NCBI RefSeq assembly: GCF_022436485.1
Contig: NZ_JAKUDO010000001.1
Coordinates: forward strand, 2,232,001-2,296,000
Reading direction: 5' to 3'
From: Agrococcus sp. ARC_14
Lineage (GTDB): Bacteria > Actinomycetota > Actinomycetes > Actinomycetales > Microbacteriaceae
Length of the DNA stretch: 64,000 nt
Shown: in pieces, positions 18,243 through 28,100 of the stretch
Layout: each line of letters starts with the position of its first letter
How positions within the stretch are numbered: the stretch's first letter is position 1
Translations under genes and position numbers: made by a program
The notes under the pieces: model-generated
Told to the model about the DNA's origin: nothing
The model's database searches: none
The model's input: only the letters and a program-made list of their open reading frames with translations

Positions 18243-20078
18243 GTGCCTGAGCTCACCGCCCCAGAGGGTGTCACCCCACCCGTCGTCGCGCCTGACCCAG
18301 AGGCGAACATCACGGACCTCCTCGAGGACACCGTGCGCGAGCACCCTGACATCGCGCTGTTCTCCGTGCCGGAGGGCGATGGCTGGCGCGACATCTCTGC
18401 CACCGAGTTCCGGCGTCAGGTGATCGCCCTCGCGAAGGGCTTCGTCGCCGCGGGCGTGCAGCCCGGCGACAGCGTCGGCTTCCTGTGCAAGGTGCGCTAC
18501 GAGTTCTCGCTCGTCGACTTCGCGCTCTTCTACGCGGGCGCGCACATGGTGCCGGTCTACGAGACCTCCGCTCCATCGCAGATCCAGTGGATCCTCTCCG
18601 ACGGCGGTGCCACCCGCGTGATCCTCGAAGATGCCGACCTGGTCTCCCGCTTCGACGAGGCCCACGGCGACCTGCCCGCGATCACCGACGTGTGGCGCAT
18701 CGACCGCGGCGACCTCCAGAAGCTCGTCGAGCAGGGCACCGACGTGCAGGACGAGGAGATCGCGCGCCGTCGTTCGCTGGCACAGGGCAAGGACCTGGCC
18801 ACCCTCATCTACACCTCAGGCTCGACCGGCCGCCCCAAGGGGACGATGCTGACGCACTCGAACTTCGTCGAGCTGTGCCGCAACGCCAAGGTCGCGATGG
18901 CCGAGGTCGTGGCGCCGGGCGCCTCGACCCTGCTGTTCGTCACGCAGGCGCACGTGTTCGCCCGCTTCATCTCGGTGCTCGCCGTCGCGGCCGCCGTGCG
19001 TGTCGGCCACCAGTCCGACACGAAGCAGCTGCTGCCGTCGATGGGCTCGTTCAAGCCCACCTTCTTCCTCGCCGTGCCGCGGGTGTTCGAGAAGGTCTAC
19101 AACGCCAGCGAGCAGAAGGCAGAGGCCGGCGGCAAGGGCAAGATCTTCCGCATGGCCGCACAGGCGGCTGTCGCGCACTCGAAGGCGCTCGACGCCGGGC
19201 ACGTGCCGCTGGGCCTGAAGCTGCGCTTCGCTGCTCTCGACGCGCTGGTGCTGAAGAAGCTGCGCGTGGCGCTCGGCGGCAACGTCGCGTACGCCGTCTC
19301 GGGCTCGGCCCCGCTCTCGACGTTCCTGGCGCACTTCTACCGCTCGCTCGGCATCCGCATCCTGGAGGGCTACGGCCTCACCGAGACGACGGCACCGCTG
19401 ACGGTGGGGTTGCCCGACAAGTTCAAGATCGGCACGGTCGGGCCCGCGATGCCTGGCAACGGCGTGAAGATCGCTGAGGACGGCGAGGTGCTCGGCAAGG
19501 GCGTCGCCGTGTTCGCCGGCTACTGGAACAACGAGCAGGCCACCAAGGAGGCGTTCACCGAGGACGGCTGGTTCCGCACCGGCGACATCGGCCAGCTCGA
19601 CGCGGACGGCTACCTGACCATCACCGGCCGCAAGAAGGAGCTCATCGTCACCGCCGGCGGCAAGAACGTCGCGCCCAACACGCTCGAGGACCCCATCCGT
19701 TCCAACACCATCATCGGTCAGCCGGTGGTGGTCGGCGACCAGCGCAAGTTCATCGCCGCGCTCATCACGCTCGATGCCGAGATGCTCGCGACCTGGCTGA
19801 AGAACAACGGGCACGACGCCTCGATGTCGCTCGAGCAGGCCGCGGCATACCCGCCGGTGATCGACGAGGTGCGCTCGGCCATCCAGCGCGCCAACAAGCA
19901 GGTCTCGCGCGCCGAGTCGGTGCGCAAGTTCGCGATCCTGCCGCTGGAGTTCATCGAGGCGAACGGTCACCTGACGCCCAAGATGTCGATCAAGCGCCAC
20001 AACATCCTGCACGACTTCGCGTCGCAGATCGAGGACATCTACGCCTCGAACTCGACGGCCCACGACGTCGGCGAGTGA
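18243..20078 (+). CDS. Long-chain fatty-acid--CoA ligase (FadD15-like)
   Basis: This AMP-forming ligase activates long-chain fatty acids to acyl-CoA. The 611-residue protein has the P-loop YTSGSTGRPKGTM near residue 193, ILEGYGLTETTAPLT, the TGDIG hinge aspartate, and the C-terminal NGHLTPKMSIKR with the catalytic lysine. The GTG start at 18243 is preceded by AAGGAG at five bases' distance, and TAGAAT at 18206 suits a -10 element for a leadered transcript. The divergent neighbour is a PlsC-type acyltransferase, which fits phospholipid synthesis or remodelling. Confidence 0.9.
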   Translation: MPELTAPEGVTPPVVAPDPEANITDLLEDTVREHPDIALFSVPEGDGWRDISATEFRRQVIALAKGFVAAGVQPGDSVGFLCKVRYEFSLVDFALFYAGAHMVPVYETSAPSQIQWILSDGGATRVILEDADLVSRFDEAHGDLPAITDVWRIDRGDLQKLVEQGTDVQDEEIARRRSLAQGKDLATLIYTSGSTGRPKGTMLTHSNFVELCRNAKVAMAEVVAPGASTLLFVTQAHVFARFISVLAVAAAVRVGHQSDTKQLLPSMGSFKPTFFLAVPRVFEKVYNASEQKAEAGGKGKIFRMAAQAAVAHSKALDAGHVPLGLKLRFAALDALVLKKLRVALGGNVAYAVSGSAPLSTFLAHFYRSLGIRILEGYGLTETTAPLTVGLPDKFKIGTVGPAMPGNGVKIAEDGEVLGKGVAVFAGYWNNEQATKEAFTEDGWFRTGDIGQLDADGYLTITGRKKELIVTAGGKNVAPNTLEDPIRSNTIIGQPVVVGDQRKFIAALITLDAEMLATWLKNNGHDASMSLEQAAAYPPVIDEVRSAIQRANKQVSRAESVRKFAILPLEFIEANGHLTPKMSIKRHNILHDFASQIEDIYASNSTAHDVGE

Positions 20079-20090
20079 CCCGCTAGCACG

Positions 20091-21176
20091 TCACGAGCGG
20101 CCTGCCGCTGCTGTGGAGGAGTGGGCCGGAACCGAAGGCGACTCCTTCGCGTCGAGACCGTCAGTTGACAGCGATCCCAGGTACTGGGCGATCCGTCGGG
20201 CGGCAGGGAGTCGGCCAGCAGCCTGCTCCAAGTGCTCGACATCCGCGTTGTAGTTGGTGTTCGTGTTGATGTCGTAGACGACCTGGCGGCCATCCACAGA
20301 CTCTATGAACTCGATTCCGGCAAGCGGCACGCCAAGAGCGGAGAGGAGTGCAGCCAGTTCGACCACGATTGGGGACTCCGCGGTGATGTCTTCCCGACGC
20401 TGGAACTGCGGCGAAGCGCCCCGCAGCTCGGCATCGTCATCGCCGGGCACGTCGCAGACTGCCGCCGCGATGCCACGGGGAAGCACTGCACAGCCCTGGG
20501 CAGGGCAGAGCTCGAAGGAGCCATCGGAGACATCGACCTTCACCGCGTAGTGGAACACGCCTCCGATGAACTCCGCTCGCGTGATCCATGGCTCCGCTGG
20601 CTGTACGTGCTCCTGAATCAGGGTGATGCCGTCGATCGGCTCATTGACGCCGCCCGGTGCGAACTCCGCTGCCGCCGCTTCGAAGGCAGCGTGCGAGTCG
20701 AAGCGACGCACTCCCAGACCTTTGCCGCCCTGGTTGTGCTTCGTGATGAACGGCGGCGAGAAATCCGAGGCCGCATCGACGAGCGCGCGACCGCCGAAGA
20801 CCGCGACCGTGCGCGGTACGTCAAAGCCGCGGCGCTCCAGCTCGCGATGCTGGCGAACCTTCGAGACCTCCACCTCATAGACGGCTGAGCCGTTGACGAC
20901 CGTGCGTCCGGCAGACTCCAGCCACACGAGCACCGCGCGCCCGTACTCTTTGACATGAGGATCGGTGCGCGTGTGCGACGAGGCTGAGAGCCGCGACCAG
21001 AAGATGCCTTCTGGAGGGGCGGCCGAGAGGTCGAGAACTCGATCGGGAAGCAGCCACTCCTCGAACTCCACACCCTCCGCCTCGAACGCGGCGGCAAGCG
21101 GCGGAATCCACTCCGGATTGTCGTGGATGATGATTACCCTGGGTCGACTATGACCCACGTTGCCGCGCTCGTGCAT
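20091..21176 (-). CDS. ATP-grasp ligase of unknown substrate
   Basis: The 361-residue protein has an N-terminal Rossmann-like preATP domain (RVIIIHDNPEWIPPLAAAF), then an ATP-grasp fold: FITKHNQGGKGLGVRRF near residue 150, TLIQEHVQPAEPWITRAEFI near 205, and the metal-binding YDINTNTNYN near 318. It should activate a carboxylate with ATP and join it to an amine or similar group, as in RimK-like enzymes. The substrate cannot be told. The start lies four bases after the AhpD-like gene, so it ends the ABC transporter operon. A 60-base sample of the operon (22441-22500) has 37 G+C against 48 in a pyruvate carboxylase sample (26881-26940), which hints at transfer. Confidence 0.8.
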   Translation of the reverse strand: MHERGNVGHSRPRVIIIHDNPEWIPPLAAAFEAEGVEFEEWLLPDRVLDLSAAPPEGIFWSRLSASSHTRTDPHVKEYGRAVLVWLESAGRTVVNGSAVYEVEVSKVRQHRELERRGFDVPRTVAVFGGRALVDAASDFSPPFITKHNQGGKGLGVRRFDSHAAFEAAAAEFAPGGVNEPIDGITLIQEHVQPAEPWITRAEFIGGVFHYAVKVDVSDGSFELCPAQGCAVLPRGIAAAVCDVPGDDDAELRGASPQFQRREDITAESPIVVELAALLSALGVPLAGIEFIESVDGRQVVYDINTNTNYNADVEHLEQAAGRLPAARRIAQYLGSLSTDGLDAKESPSVPAHSSTAAAGRS

Positions 21177-21180
21177 GCCG

Positions 21181-21750
21181 CTACCGTGTCGCTGTCTCGA
21201 ACAGGCTGGCAGCGATCGGCTCCACATCGAGGCGCAGCACGTCGTTGAACTTGTTGAAGAACGTGCAGGTGGTGATGCGCATGGTGAGCTCGAGCACCTG
21301 CTTGTGGTCGAACTGCGCGCCCAGTTGGGCGAACAGCTCGTCATCGACTCGATTTGCATCGCGCGTCACCTGCTCGGAGTAGGCGATCACGGTGCGGTCG
21401 ATCTCGTCGAAGGTGCCGAGCTCGCGCCACGTTCCGTCGCTGACGGCATCGACCTGTTCGATCGTGAGGCCTGAGTCCACGGCCTGAGGCGTGTGGTGCA
21501 CGACGCAGTACTCGCAGGCGTTGCGTGAACTGACCGTGAGCACCGCAAGCTCGAGATACCGCTTCGGCACCACGCTGTGGTGGTAGTAGGCCAGCAGCAG
21601 ATCTGTCACGGCCCGCAGCAGGGGCGGGTGGTGTGCGAGTGTCTCGGCCTGGTGGATGAACTTGTCAAGGCCCGCTTCGTGGAACTCGTCGTAGATCGCG
21701 CGAACCTCATCGGTCGCCTCGTCGTAGCTGATGTAGGGCAGTCGTGCCAT
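21181..21750 (-). CDS. Carboxymuconolactone decarboxylase / AhpD-like protein
   Basis: The 189-residue protein has the AhpD core with SRNACEYCVVHHTPQA near residue 85, the CxxC pair plus nearby histidines used for peroxide or thiol chemistry in this superfamily. It does not look like a true lactone decarboxylase, which lacks the cysteine pair. The ATG at 21750 follows an AGAGGA run at a suitable distance; ten more codons are open upstream but carry no family residues. It lies between the substrate-binding protein gene (26 bases) and the ATP-grasp gene (4 bases), which implies a redox role in handling the imported compound. Confidence 0.82.
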   Translation of the reverse strand: MARLPYISYDEATDEVRAIYDEFHEAGLDKFIHQAETLAHHPPLLRAVTDLLLAYYHHSVVPKRYLELAVLTVSSRNACEYCVVHHTPQAVDSGLTIEQVDAVSDGTWRELGTFDEIDRTVIAYSEQVTRDANRVDDELFAQLGAQFDHKQVLELTMRITTCTFFNKFNDVLRLDVEPIAASLFETATR

Positions 21751-21776
21751 GGTCGTCCTCTCTCCGCTGCAGGGGG

Positions 21777-22769
21777 TCAATGAACGTTCTCGGGGATCCA
21801 GGTGGGGTCGGGGTTGACGTAGTCAGCGATGGTGATCTCGTTCTGGATGAGACCAGCATCGAAGAACGTGTCGGCAAGGTCTTGCTGCGCCTGAACGGCA
21901 GCATCGTCCATGGCCAGCACGCCATATTCGCGACGCGCGTTGGCGGTCTCGAGCGGAGCAGGATCAAGCCCCAACGCGTCGGCGAGGATCGCAGCCGCCT
22001 CGTCGGGGTTCTCATTGGCCCATTGGTTGGACTCCTGCAGCTCCTCCAAGATGATCGACAGCACCTCCGGCTTCGTCTCCATGAATGCTTCGGTCGCGAA
22101 GTAGAAGGTGCGATTGTCAGTCAGACCCTCCGCGTCGAGCACGGTCGTCGTCTCCATCTGCTCCTGAATGATCGCAAGGAAGGGGTCCCAGGTTCCGAAG
22201 ACGTCGAACTCTCCCTGCTGGAACGCTGCCATGCCGTCGGCTGCGTTCGCGTAGTAGACGATCTCGAGGTCAGCGGCGCTCAGCCCAGCCTGCTCAAGCG
22301 CACGGAGCAACAAGTAATGCATGTTGCCGCCTTCGACGACGCCCACCGTCGTGCCTTCGAGGTCCGTGACCTCTTCGATTCCTGAGTCAACCTGCGAGAC
22401 AAGTGCCACACCGTTCGGATAGGGGTTTTCAGAAGCGGCGTACTCGATCGGCCTGCCGTTCGCCGCTGAGAAGATTGCGTTGGCATCCGAGGAGTGTCCG
22501 AAATCGATGTTTCCCGTGTTCAGCGCTTCGAGCACGAGGGTGCCGATCGCCAGCTCCTCCCAGACCACGTCGTACCCTTCGGCTTCGAGACGTTCATCGA
22601 GGGTCCCCTGTGCCATGAGCAGCGCGACAGTGTTTCCAGGCTGGTAACCGATGACGACCTCGCCGCCTTCGGCATCGCCTTCCGCTGCCTCGCCCGGGGC
22701 GCCGCAGCCGGCAAGCGTGAGGACTGCTGCGGCAGCGGCCGCCGCGAAGGTCTTCCTGAAGCGATTCAT
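21777..22769 (-). CDS. Sulfonate/nitrate-type ABC transporter substrate-binding lipoprotein
   Basis: The 330-residue protein has a lipoprotein signal ending LTLAGC, then an SsuA/TauA-like fold: VVIGYQPGNTVALLMAQG, LNTGNIDFGHSSDANAIFSA, and FDVFGTWDPFLAIIQ. Such proteins bind sulfonates, taurine, nitrate, thiamine precursors or related small molecules outside the cell. Ligand type cannot be read from the sequence. The ATG overlaps the stop of the ATPase gene as ATGA, so permease, ATPase and binding protein form one operon. Confidence 0.88.
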   Translation of the reverse strand: MNRFRKTFAAAAAAAVLTLAGCGAPGEAAEGDAEGGEVVIGYQPGNTVALLMAQGTLDERLEAEGYDVVWEELAIGTLVLEALNTGNIDFGHSSDANAIFSAANGRPIEYAASENPYPNGVALVSQVDSGIEEVTDLEGTTVGVVEGGNMHYLLLRALEQAGLSAADLEIVYYANAADGMAAFQQGEFDVFGTWDPFLAIIQEQMETTTVLDAEGLTDNRTFYFATEAFMETKPEVLSIILEELQESNQWANENPDEAAAILADALGLDPAPLETANARREYGVLAMDDAAVQAQQDLADTFFDAGLIQNEITIADYVNPDPTWIPENVH

Positions 22770-23488
22770 GGGTGGGTCCTTTCGGGTTCGTTCAAGATGG
22801 CGTTCAGCAGCGTGTTCTCGTACCTCAGGAAGCCGGTGTCGCGTCGCCGGGGCCGCGGAAGGTCGATCGCAAGGTCGAGCGTGATCCCGCCATCTGCCAG
22901 GACGATGACACGGTCAGCGAACGAGACGGCCTCGCCCACGTCGTGAGTCACCAGCAGCGAGGTGAACCCGCGCTGCTGCCACAGGTCCTCGATGAGGTTC
23001 TGCATCTCCATGCGGGTGAGGGCATCCAGCGCTCCGAGCGGCTCGTCGAAGAGGATGACGTCGGGCGACGTTGCAAGAGCCCGAGCGAGCGCCACACGTT
23101 GACGCTGACCGCCGGAGAGGCTGGCGGGCCATTGGTCGAGCTTTCCAGAGAGGCCGACCGCGGCGAGGCTCTCCACGGCTGATTCCTGATCGGTCGCGGT
23201 GATCGTGACGTTCTGCACGACCGACCTCCAGGGCAGGAGCCGATCGTCCTGAAACATGATGCGCAGGTGCTCGTGCGGTCGCGTGACCTGCTCACCGTCA
23301 AGGAGGATCTGGCCTCCACTGGCCTCCTCCAGGCCGGCTACGGAGCGAAGGAGGGTGCTCTTGCCGCAGCCGCTCTTGCCGACGAGAGCGACGAACTGCC
23401 CAGCGGGGATATCGAGATGCAAATCCCGAAGAACGCTGTGCTCGCCGAAGCTCTTGGAGTAGTGGTCCACTGTGATCTGCATGCTCAC
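22766..23488 (-). CDS. ABC transporter ATPase, SsuB/TauB type
   Basis: The 240-residue ATPase powers the importer encoded around it. Walker A is GKSGCGKST near residue 37, the Q-loop is MFQDDRLLPW, the signature is LSGGQRQRVALARAL, and Walker B is VILFDEPLGALD; a switch histidine lies in LLVTHDVGEAV. The DDRLLPW segment after the Q-loop is typical of the sulfonate/nitrate/taurine subfamily. A GTG at 23488 with GGAGAG upstream is the favoured start; an ATG at 23482 removes two residues. Confidence 0.92.
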   Translation of the reverse strand: MSMQITVDHYSKSFGEHSVLRDLHLDIPAGQFVALVGKSGCGKSTLLRSVAGLEEASGGQILLDGEQVTRPHEHLRIMFQDDRLLPWRSVVQNVTITATDQESAVESLAAVGLSGKLDQWPASLSGGQRQRVALARALATSPDVILFDEPLGALDALTRMEMQNLIEDLWQQRGFTSLLVTHDVGEAVSFADRVIVLADGGITLDLAIDLPRPRRRDTGFLRYENTLLNAILNEPERTHP

Positions 23489-23509
23489 GATCGTCTCTCC
23501 GCCCGCCGA

Positions 23510-24388
23510 CTAGGCGCCGGTGGGATTCGCGTTGAAGGCTGGGTTCCATCGCAGCCAGCGACGTTCCAAGAAGGCGGCGATCACGTCGGAGAACTTGCCG
23601 AGTAGTGCGTAGATGACGATCGTGAGTACGACGACGTCCATCTGCACGAACTGTCGGGCCTGCGTGGCAAGGTGGCCGATACCGCCATTGGAGCCGATGG
23701 TCTCAGCAACGATCAGCGACATCCACATGATGCCCAGGGCATAGCGGACCCCGACGAGGATGCTCGGCATGGCACCGGGAATGATGACTTCCTTGAACAG
23801 AGCGGTCTTGCTGAGCCGATAGACGCGTGCCATCTCGATCAGACGAGGGTCGATGTTTCGGATCCCGTTGTAGGCATTGAGGTAGATCGGGAACGCGACG
23901 CCGAGGGCAACCAAGAAGATCTTGCCGTCCTCGCCGAGTCCGAACCACACGATGACCAGCGGGATGAGAGCCAGATGGGGAACGGTGCGGATCATCTGAA
24001 TCGACGTATCGAGCAACTCCGACAGTCTCTTCGAGACCCCGTTGAGGAGCCCGAGGGCGAACCCGATGATGCCGCCGATCGCAAACCCGATGAGCGCCCG
24101 CCGCGTGCTGATCCACACGTGCTCCTGCAGCTCACCGTTTGCGGTCAGCCTGACGGCCGCGTCAATCACCTCGACGGGGCTCGGGAGGAACTCACCCGGC
24201 GACAGCTGCCAGACCAGCAGGGCAATCACGGGAATCAGCCACGGGATGATCTGTGATCGAAGCCTGCGGGAACGTCGGGGCCGCTTGCCAGGGGCCGAGC
24301 TCTCTCGCCGTGCTCTCGCCTGTCGATCCGCGTGCCTCCGGCCGGGCGTCTGCGTGGCGGCAAGTTCCTCGGTGGTGCTCACAGCCAT
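23510..24388 (-). CDS. ABC transporter permease, SsuC/TauC type
   Basis: The 292-residue membrane protein has a basic cytoplasmic N-terminus (PGKRPRRSRRLRS), about six helices, and the EAA-type loop that contacts the ATPase (MARVYRLSKTALFKEVIIPG). FGLGEDGKIFLVALGVAFPI is typical of SsuC-like permeases. I chose the ATG at 24388, preceded by GAGGT; 35 more codons are open upstream but look like non-coding arginine-rich read-through. It is the first gene of a five-gene minus-strand operon ending with the ATP-grasp ligase. Confidence 0.9.
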   Translation of the reverse strand: MAVSTTEELAATQTPGRRHADRQARARRESSAPGKRPRRSRRLRSQIIPWLIPVIALLVWQLSPGEFLPSPVEVIDAAVRLTANGELQEHVWISTRRALIGFAIGGIIGFALGLLNGVSKRLSELLDTSIQMIRTVPHLALIPLVIVWFGLGEDGKIFLVALGVAFPIYLNAYNGIRNIDPRLIEMARVYRLSKTALFKEVIIPGAMPSILVGVRYALGIMWMSLIVAETIGSNGGIGHLATQARQFVQMDVVVLTIVIYALLGKFSDVIAAFLERRWLRWNPAFNANPTGA

Positions 24389-24678
24389 GTACCTCGTCGT
24401 TCGAATCCGGCGGAAGGGCCTCGCAACTCGGCCTCGCGACCAGAGGCGAAGAGGTGCTTCGCGTGGCCTCCGCCGACACCGGTGTGCCGGCAACCAGATT
24501 CAGCGTGGCAGGGTGCCTAGGGCGGGCCAATCTCCGGCGTCATAATCAGTAACACTGATGCGCTGTAGCGCGGCTTATATCGATCGGTGTCGACCATCGG
24601 CGTCGTTGTGCTCTTCGATCCGTGTTCGCACCGCACGACGCGCCTCCGCTGGCGCGGGGCTCGGTCGCCGTCTGGGCG
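24389..24678 (-). other. Long leader/regulatory region upstream of the ABC operon
   Basis: These 290 bases separate the ABC operon from the def stop. They hold two adjacent palindromes (24545-24571) and then about 155 bases of leader before the permease ATG. On the minus strand the leader contains CCTAGGCACCC and CTGGTTGCCGG, which faintly recall pieces of ykkC-type riboswitches, but the conserved parts do not match. No coding frame or tRNA is supported. Confidence 0.5.
24545..24571 (-). promoter_or_regulatory. Two adjacent palindromes, candidate operator of the ABC operon
   Basis: ATCAGT, AAC, ACTGAT (24545-24559) is a perfect 6-bp inverted repeat with a three-base spacer; GCGCT, GT, AGCGC (24560-24571) follows directly. 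A TTATGA hexamer on the minus strand, just downstream of the first palindrome, could be the -10 of the operon promoter. The arrangement suits a repressor site; the regulator is unknown. Confidence 0.5.
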
Positions 24679-25170
24679 TCAGTACCAGGCGGCCTTGCGC
24701 ACCTCTGCCATCGCGATCGAGCGCATCTCCTTGTCGAGCGCCTGCAGGTAGAGCCTGCCGTCGAGATGCGCCATCTCGTGCTGCAGCATCTGCGCCATGA
24801 GGCCCTCGCCCTCGAGCACCAGCTCCTCGCCAGCGGTGTCCACGCCGATCACGCGGCAGAACGGGTGGCGCGGTGTCGGGAAGCCGAGCTCCGGCACCGA
24901 GAGGCAGCCCTCGTCGACGAGCTCCGGCTCGCCGCGCACCTCGTCGATGCGCGGGTTGAGCACATAGCCGATCTCGCCGTCGACGTTGTAGGAGAACGCC
25001 GCCTTCGCGACGCCGATCTGGCAGGCGGCGACGCCGGCCCTGCCGGGCAGCCGCACGGTGTCGAGCAGGTCCTGCACGAGCGCGGCCGTCGTCGGCGACG
25101 TCGCGTCGACGGGCGTCGCCCGCTCTCGCAGCACCGGGTCGCCGAAGACACGGATCTCGCGCACGCTCAT
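24679..25170 (-). CDS. def: Peptide deformylase
   Basis: Deformylase removes the formyl group from the N-terminal methionine of new proteins. The 163-residue enzyme has all three motifs: GVAACQIG (46-53; the usual first motif is GxGxAAxQ, slightly changed here), EGCLS with metal ligand Cys89, and HEMAHLDG with His131, Glu132 and His135. The start overlaps the pyruvate carboxylase stop as ATGA, an unusual operon partner, so def may be expressed from the pyc promoter. Some actinobacteria have several def copies, and this may be one of them. Confidence 0.93.
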   Translation of the reverse strand: MSVREIRVFGDPVLRERATPVDATSPTTAALVQDLLDTVRLPGRAGVAACQIGVAKAAFSYNVDGEIGYVLNPRIDEVRGEPELVDEGCLSVPELGFPTPRHPFCRVIGVDTAGEELVLEGEGLMAQMLQHEMAHLDGRLYLQALDKEMRSIAMAEVRKAAWY

Positions 25171-28100
25171 GCCGGCTGGACCACCACGATCAGGTCGCCG
25201 GACTCAACGGGCATCGTGCCCGAGAGCGCGAGGCGCTGCACCGTGCCTGCGACGGGTGTCGTGATCGACGCCTCCATCTTCATGGCCTCGATCGTCGCAA
25301 CCGCGTCGCCGGCAGCGAGGCTGTCGCCCTCCGCGACCTTGACGGTGACCGCTCCGGCGAAGGGAGCCGCAACCTGGCCGGGCACCGACGCATCCGCCTT
25401 CTCCACCTGCGGCTTGTCGACCGTGACGGATCGATCGCGCACGTAGACGGGGCGCAGCTGGCCGTTGAGCACGGTCATGACGGTGACGATCCCGTCGTCG
25501 TCGGGCTTGCCAACCGCCTCGAGCTCGACGTTGAGGGTCACGCCGCGGCCGATGCCGACCTGGTGCTCCTCGCCCTCCTGCATGCCGTAGAGGTAGTCGA
25601 TCGTGTCGACCACCGAGAGGTCGCCGTAGAGCCTGCGGCTCTCGTCGAAGGCCTTCGTGGGCCCCGCGAACAGCAGCTCGTTGAGCGCGTGCTGCCGGTC
25701 AGCGCCGGACGTCGCCAGGCGCTCCGCCTGCTCGGGCGCGAGCGGTGTGACCGAGATGTCGACGTCGCGGCCCGCGAGCACCTTCGAGCGGAAGGGCTCC
25801 GGCCAGCCGCCCGGCAGGTCGCCGAGCTCGCCGGCCATGAAGCCGATGACGGAGTCGGGGATGTCGTACTTGCGCGGATCGCGCTCGAAGTCGTCCGGGT
25901 CGACACCCTGGGCGACGAGCTGCAGCGCGAGGTCTCCGACCACCTTCGACGAGGGTGTGACCTTCGTCGGGCGGCCGAGGATGCGGGAAGCCGCCGCGTA
26001 CCAGTCCTCGATCTTCTCGAAGTCATCGGCGAGGCCCAGCGCGATCGCCTGCTGGCGCAGGTTGGAGAGCTGGCCGCCCGGGATCTCGTGGTGGTACACG
26101 CGGCCGGTCGGACCCGGCAGTCCGGACTCGAACGGCTTGTAGAGGCGGCGCACGGCCTCCCAGTAGGGCTCGAGGTCGCTCACCGAGGCGAGCGAGATGC
26201 CGGTGTCGCGCTCGGTGTGGGCCACGGCGGCGACGAGCGCCGAGAACGAGGGCTGGCTGGTGGTGCCCGCCATCGCCGCGCTCGCCACGTCGACTGCGTC
26301 GACGCCCGCGCCGGAGGCTGCGAGCAGCGTCGCGAGCTGGCCGCCGGCGGTGTCGTGCGTGTGCAGGTGCACCGGCAGGTCGAAGCGCTCGCGCAGCGCG
26401 GCCACGAGCGTCGAGGCGGCGCCGGCGCGCAGCAGGCCCGCCATGTCCTTGATCGCCAGCACGTGCGCGCCCGCGTCGACGATGCGCTCCGCCAGGCGCA
26501 GGTAGTAGTCGAGGGTGTAGAGGTCCTCAGCCGGGTCGAGCAGGTCGCCCGAGTAGCACAGCGCCACCTCGGCGACCGTCGAGCCGGTCTCGAGCACCGC
26601 ATCGATAGCCGGGCGCATCTGGTCGACGTCGTTGAGCGCGTCGAAGATGCGGAACACATCGATGCCGGTCTCTGCGGCCTCGTGCACGAAGGCCGTCGTG
26701 ACCTCTGTGGGGTAGGGCGTGTAGCCGACCGTGTTGCGGCCGCGCAGCAGCATCTGCAGCGGGATGTTCGGCATGGCCTCGCGCAGGCGAGCGAGCCGCT
26801 CCCACGGGTCCTCGCCGAGGAAGCGCAGCGCGACGTCGTAGGTGGCGCCGCCCCAGGCCTCCATCGAGAGCAGCTGCGGCGTCATGCGCGCGACGTGCGG
26901 GGCGACGGCGACGAGGTCGGCCGTGCGCACGCGGGTGGCGAGGAGCGACTGGTGGGCGTCGCGGAACGTCGTCTCGGTGACCGCGAGCGAGGTGCGCTCG
27001 CGCAGGGCCGTCGCCCAGCCGACGGGGCCGAGCTCCAGCAGCCGCTGACGCTCGCCGTCGGGTGCCGGCGCGTCGAGGTCGAGCTGCGGCAGCTTGATCG
27101 CCGGGTTGATGGCGCCGTCGGCCGAGCCGTGCGGCTTGTTGACGGTGACGTCGGCGAGCCACGCGAGCACCTTCGATGCGCGGTCCTTCGGAGGGTTGAT
27201 GCGTGTGAGCTCTGGATGCTCCTCGATGAAGTGCGTCGAGACGTCGCCGTCGCGGAACTCCTGGTTCTCGAGCAGGTTGAGCAGGAACGGGATGTTCGAG
27301 GCGACACCGCGGATGCGGAACTCGCTCACCGCGCGGTGAGCGCGGCGGATGGCGGTGTCGAGATCGCGGCCGCGGCAGGTGACCTTCGCCAGCATCGAGT
27401 CGAAGTGCGGGCTCACCTCGGTGCCGGGGTTGATCGTGCCGCCGTCGAGGCGCACGCCTGCGCCGCCGGGCGAGCGGTAGGCGGTGATGCGGCCCGTGTC
27501 GGGGCGGAAGCCGTCTGCCGGGTTCTCGGTCGTCACGCGGCACTGCAGCGCGGCGCCGTGCATCTCGATGTTCTCCTGCAGCAGCCCCATCTCTGCGAGC
27601 GTCTCCCCCGCGGCGATGCGGATCTGGCTGCCGACGAGGTCGACGTCGGTGATCTCCTCCGTCACGGTGTGCTCCACCTGGATGCGCGGGTTCATCTCGA
27701 TGAACACGTGCTCCCCGGCGCGCTCGCCGGCGGTGTCGAGCAGGAACTCGACCGTGCCGGCGTTGACGTAGCCGATCGACTTCGCGAAGGCGATCGCATC
27801 GCGATAGAGCTCTGCGCGCTTCTCATCGCTCAGGTTCGGAGCCGGCGCGATCTCGACGACCTTCTGGTGGCGCCGCTGCACCGAGCAGTCGCGCTCGAAC
27901 AGGTGCACGGTCTCACCGGTGGCGTCGGCGAGGATCTGCACCTCGATGTGGCGCGGGCGCACGACGGCCTGCTCGATGAACATGGTGGCGTCGCCGAAGG
28001 CGCTGTCGGCCTCGCGCATGGCGGCCTCGAGCGCATCCCGCAGGTCCTCGCGCTTCGCGACCAGGCGCATCCCCCGACCGCCACCACCCGCGACGGCCTT

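Noticed and set aside
20079..20101. Terminator hairpin CCGCT/AGCGG after the acyl-CoA ligase
   Set aside because: Stem of only five pairs with an 11-base loop and no T-tract; it also overlaps the ATP-grasp stop.
24395..24415. tRNA-like GTTCGAATCC in the leader of the ABC operon
   Set aside because: It resembles a T-loop, but the flanking bases do not form a proper T-stem and no acceptor, D or anticodon arm is found.
24389..24540. Possible ykkC/guanidine-type riboswitch
   Set aside because: CCTAGG and CTGGT are present in order, but the conserved GUUCCG, CCGAGAG and GCCCGGGAG parts are missing.
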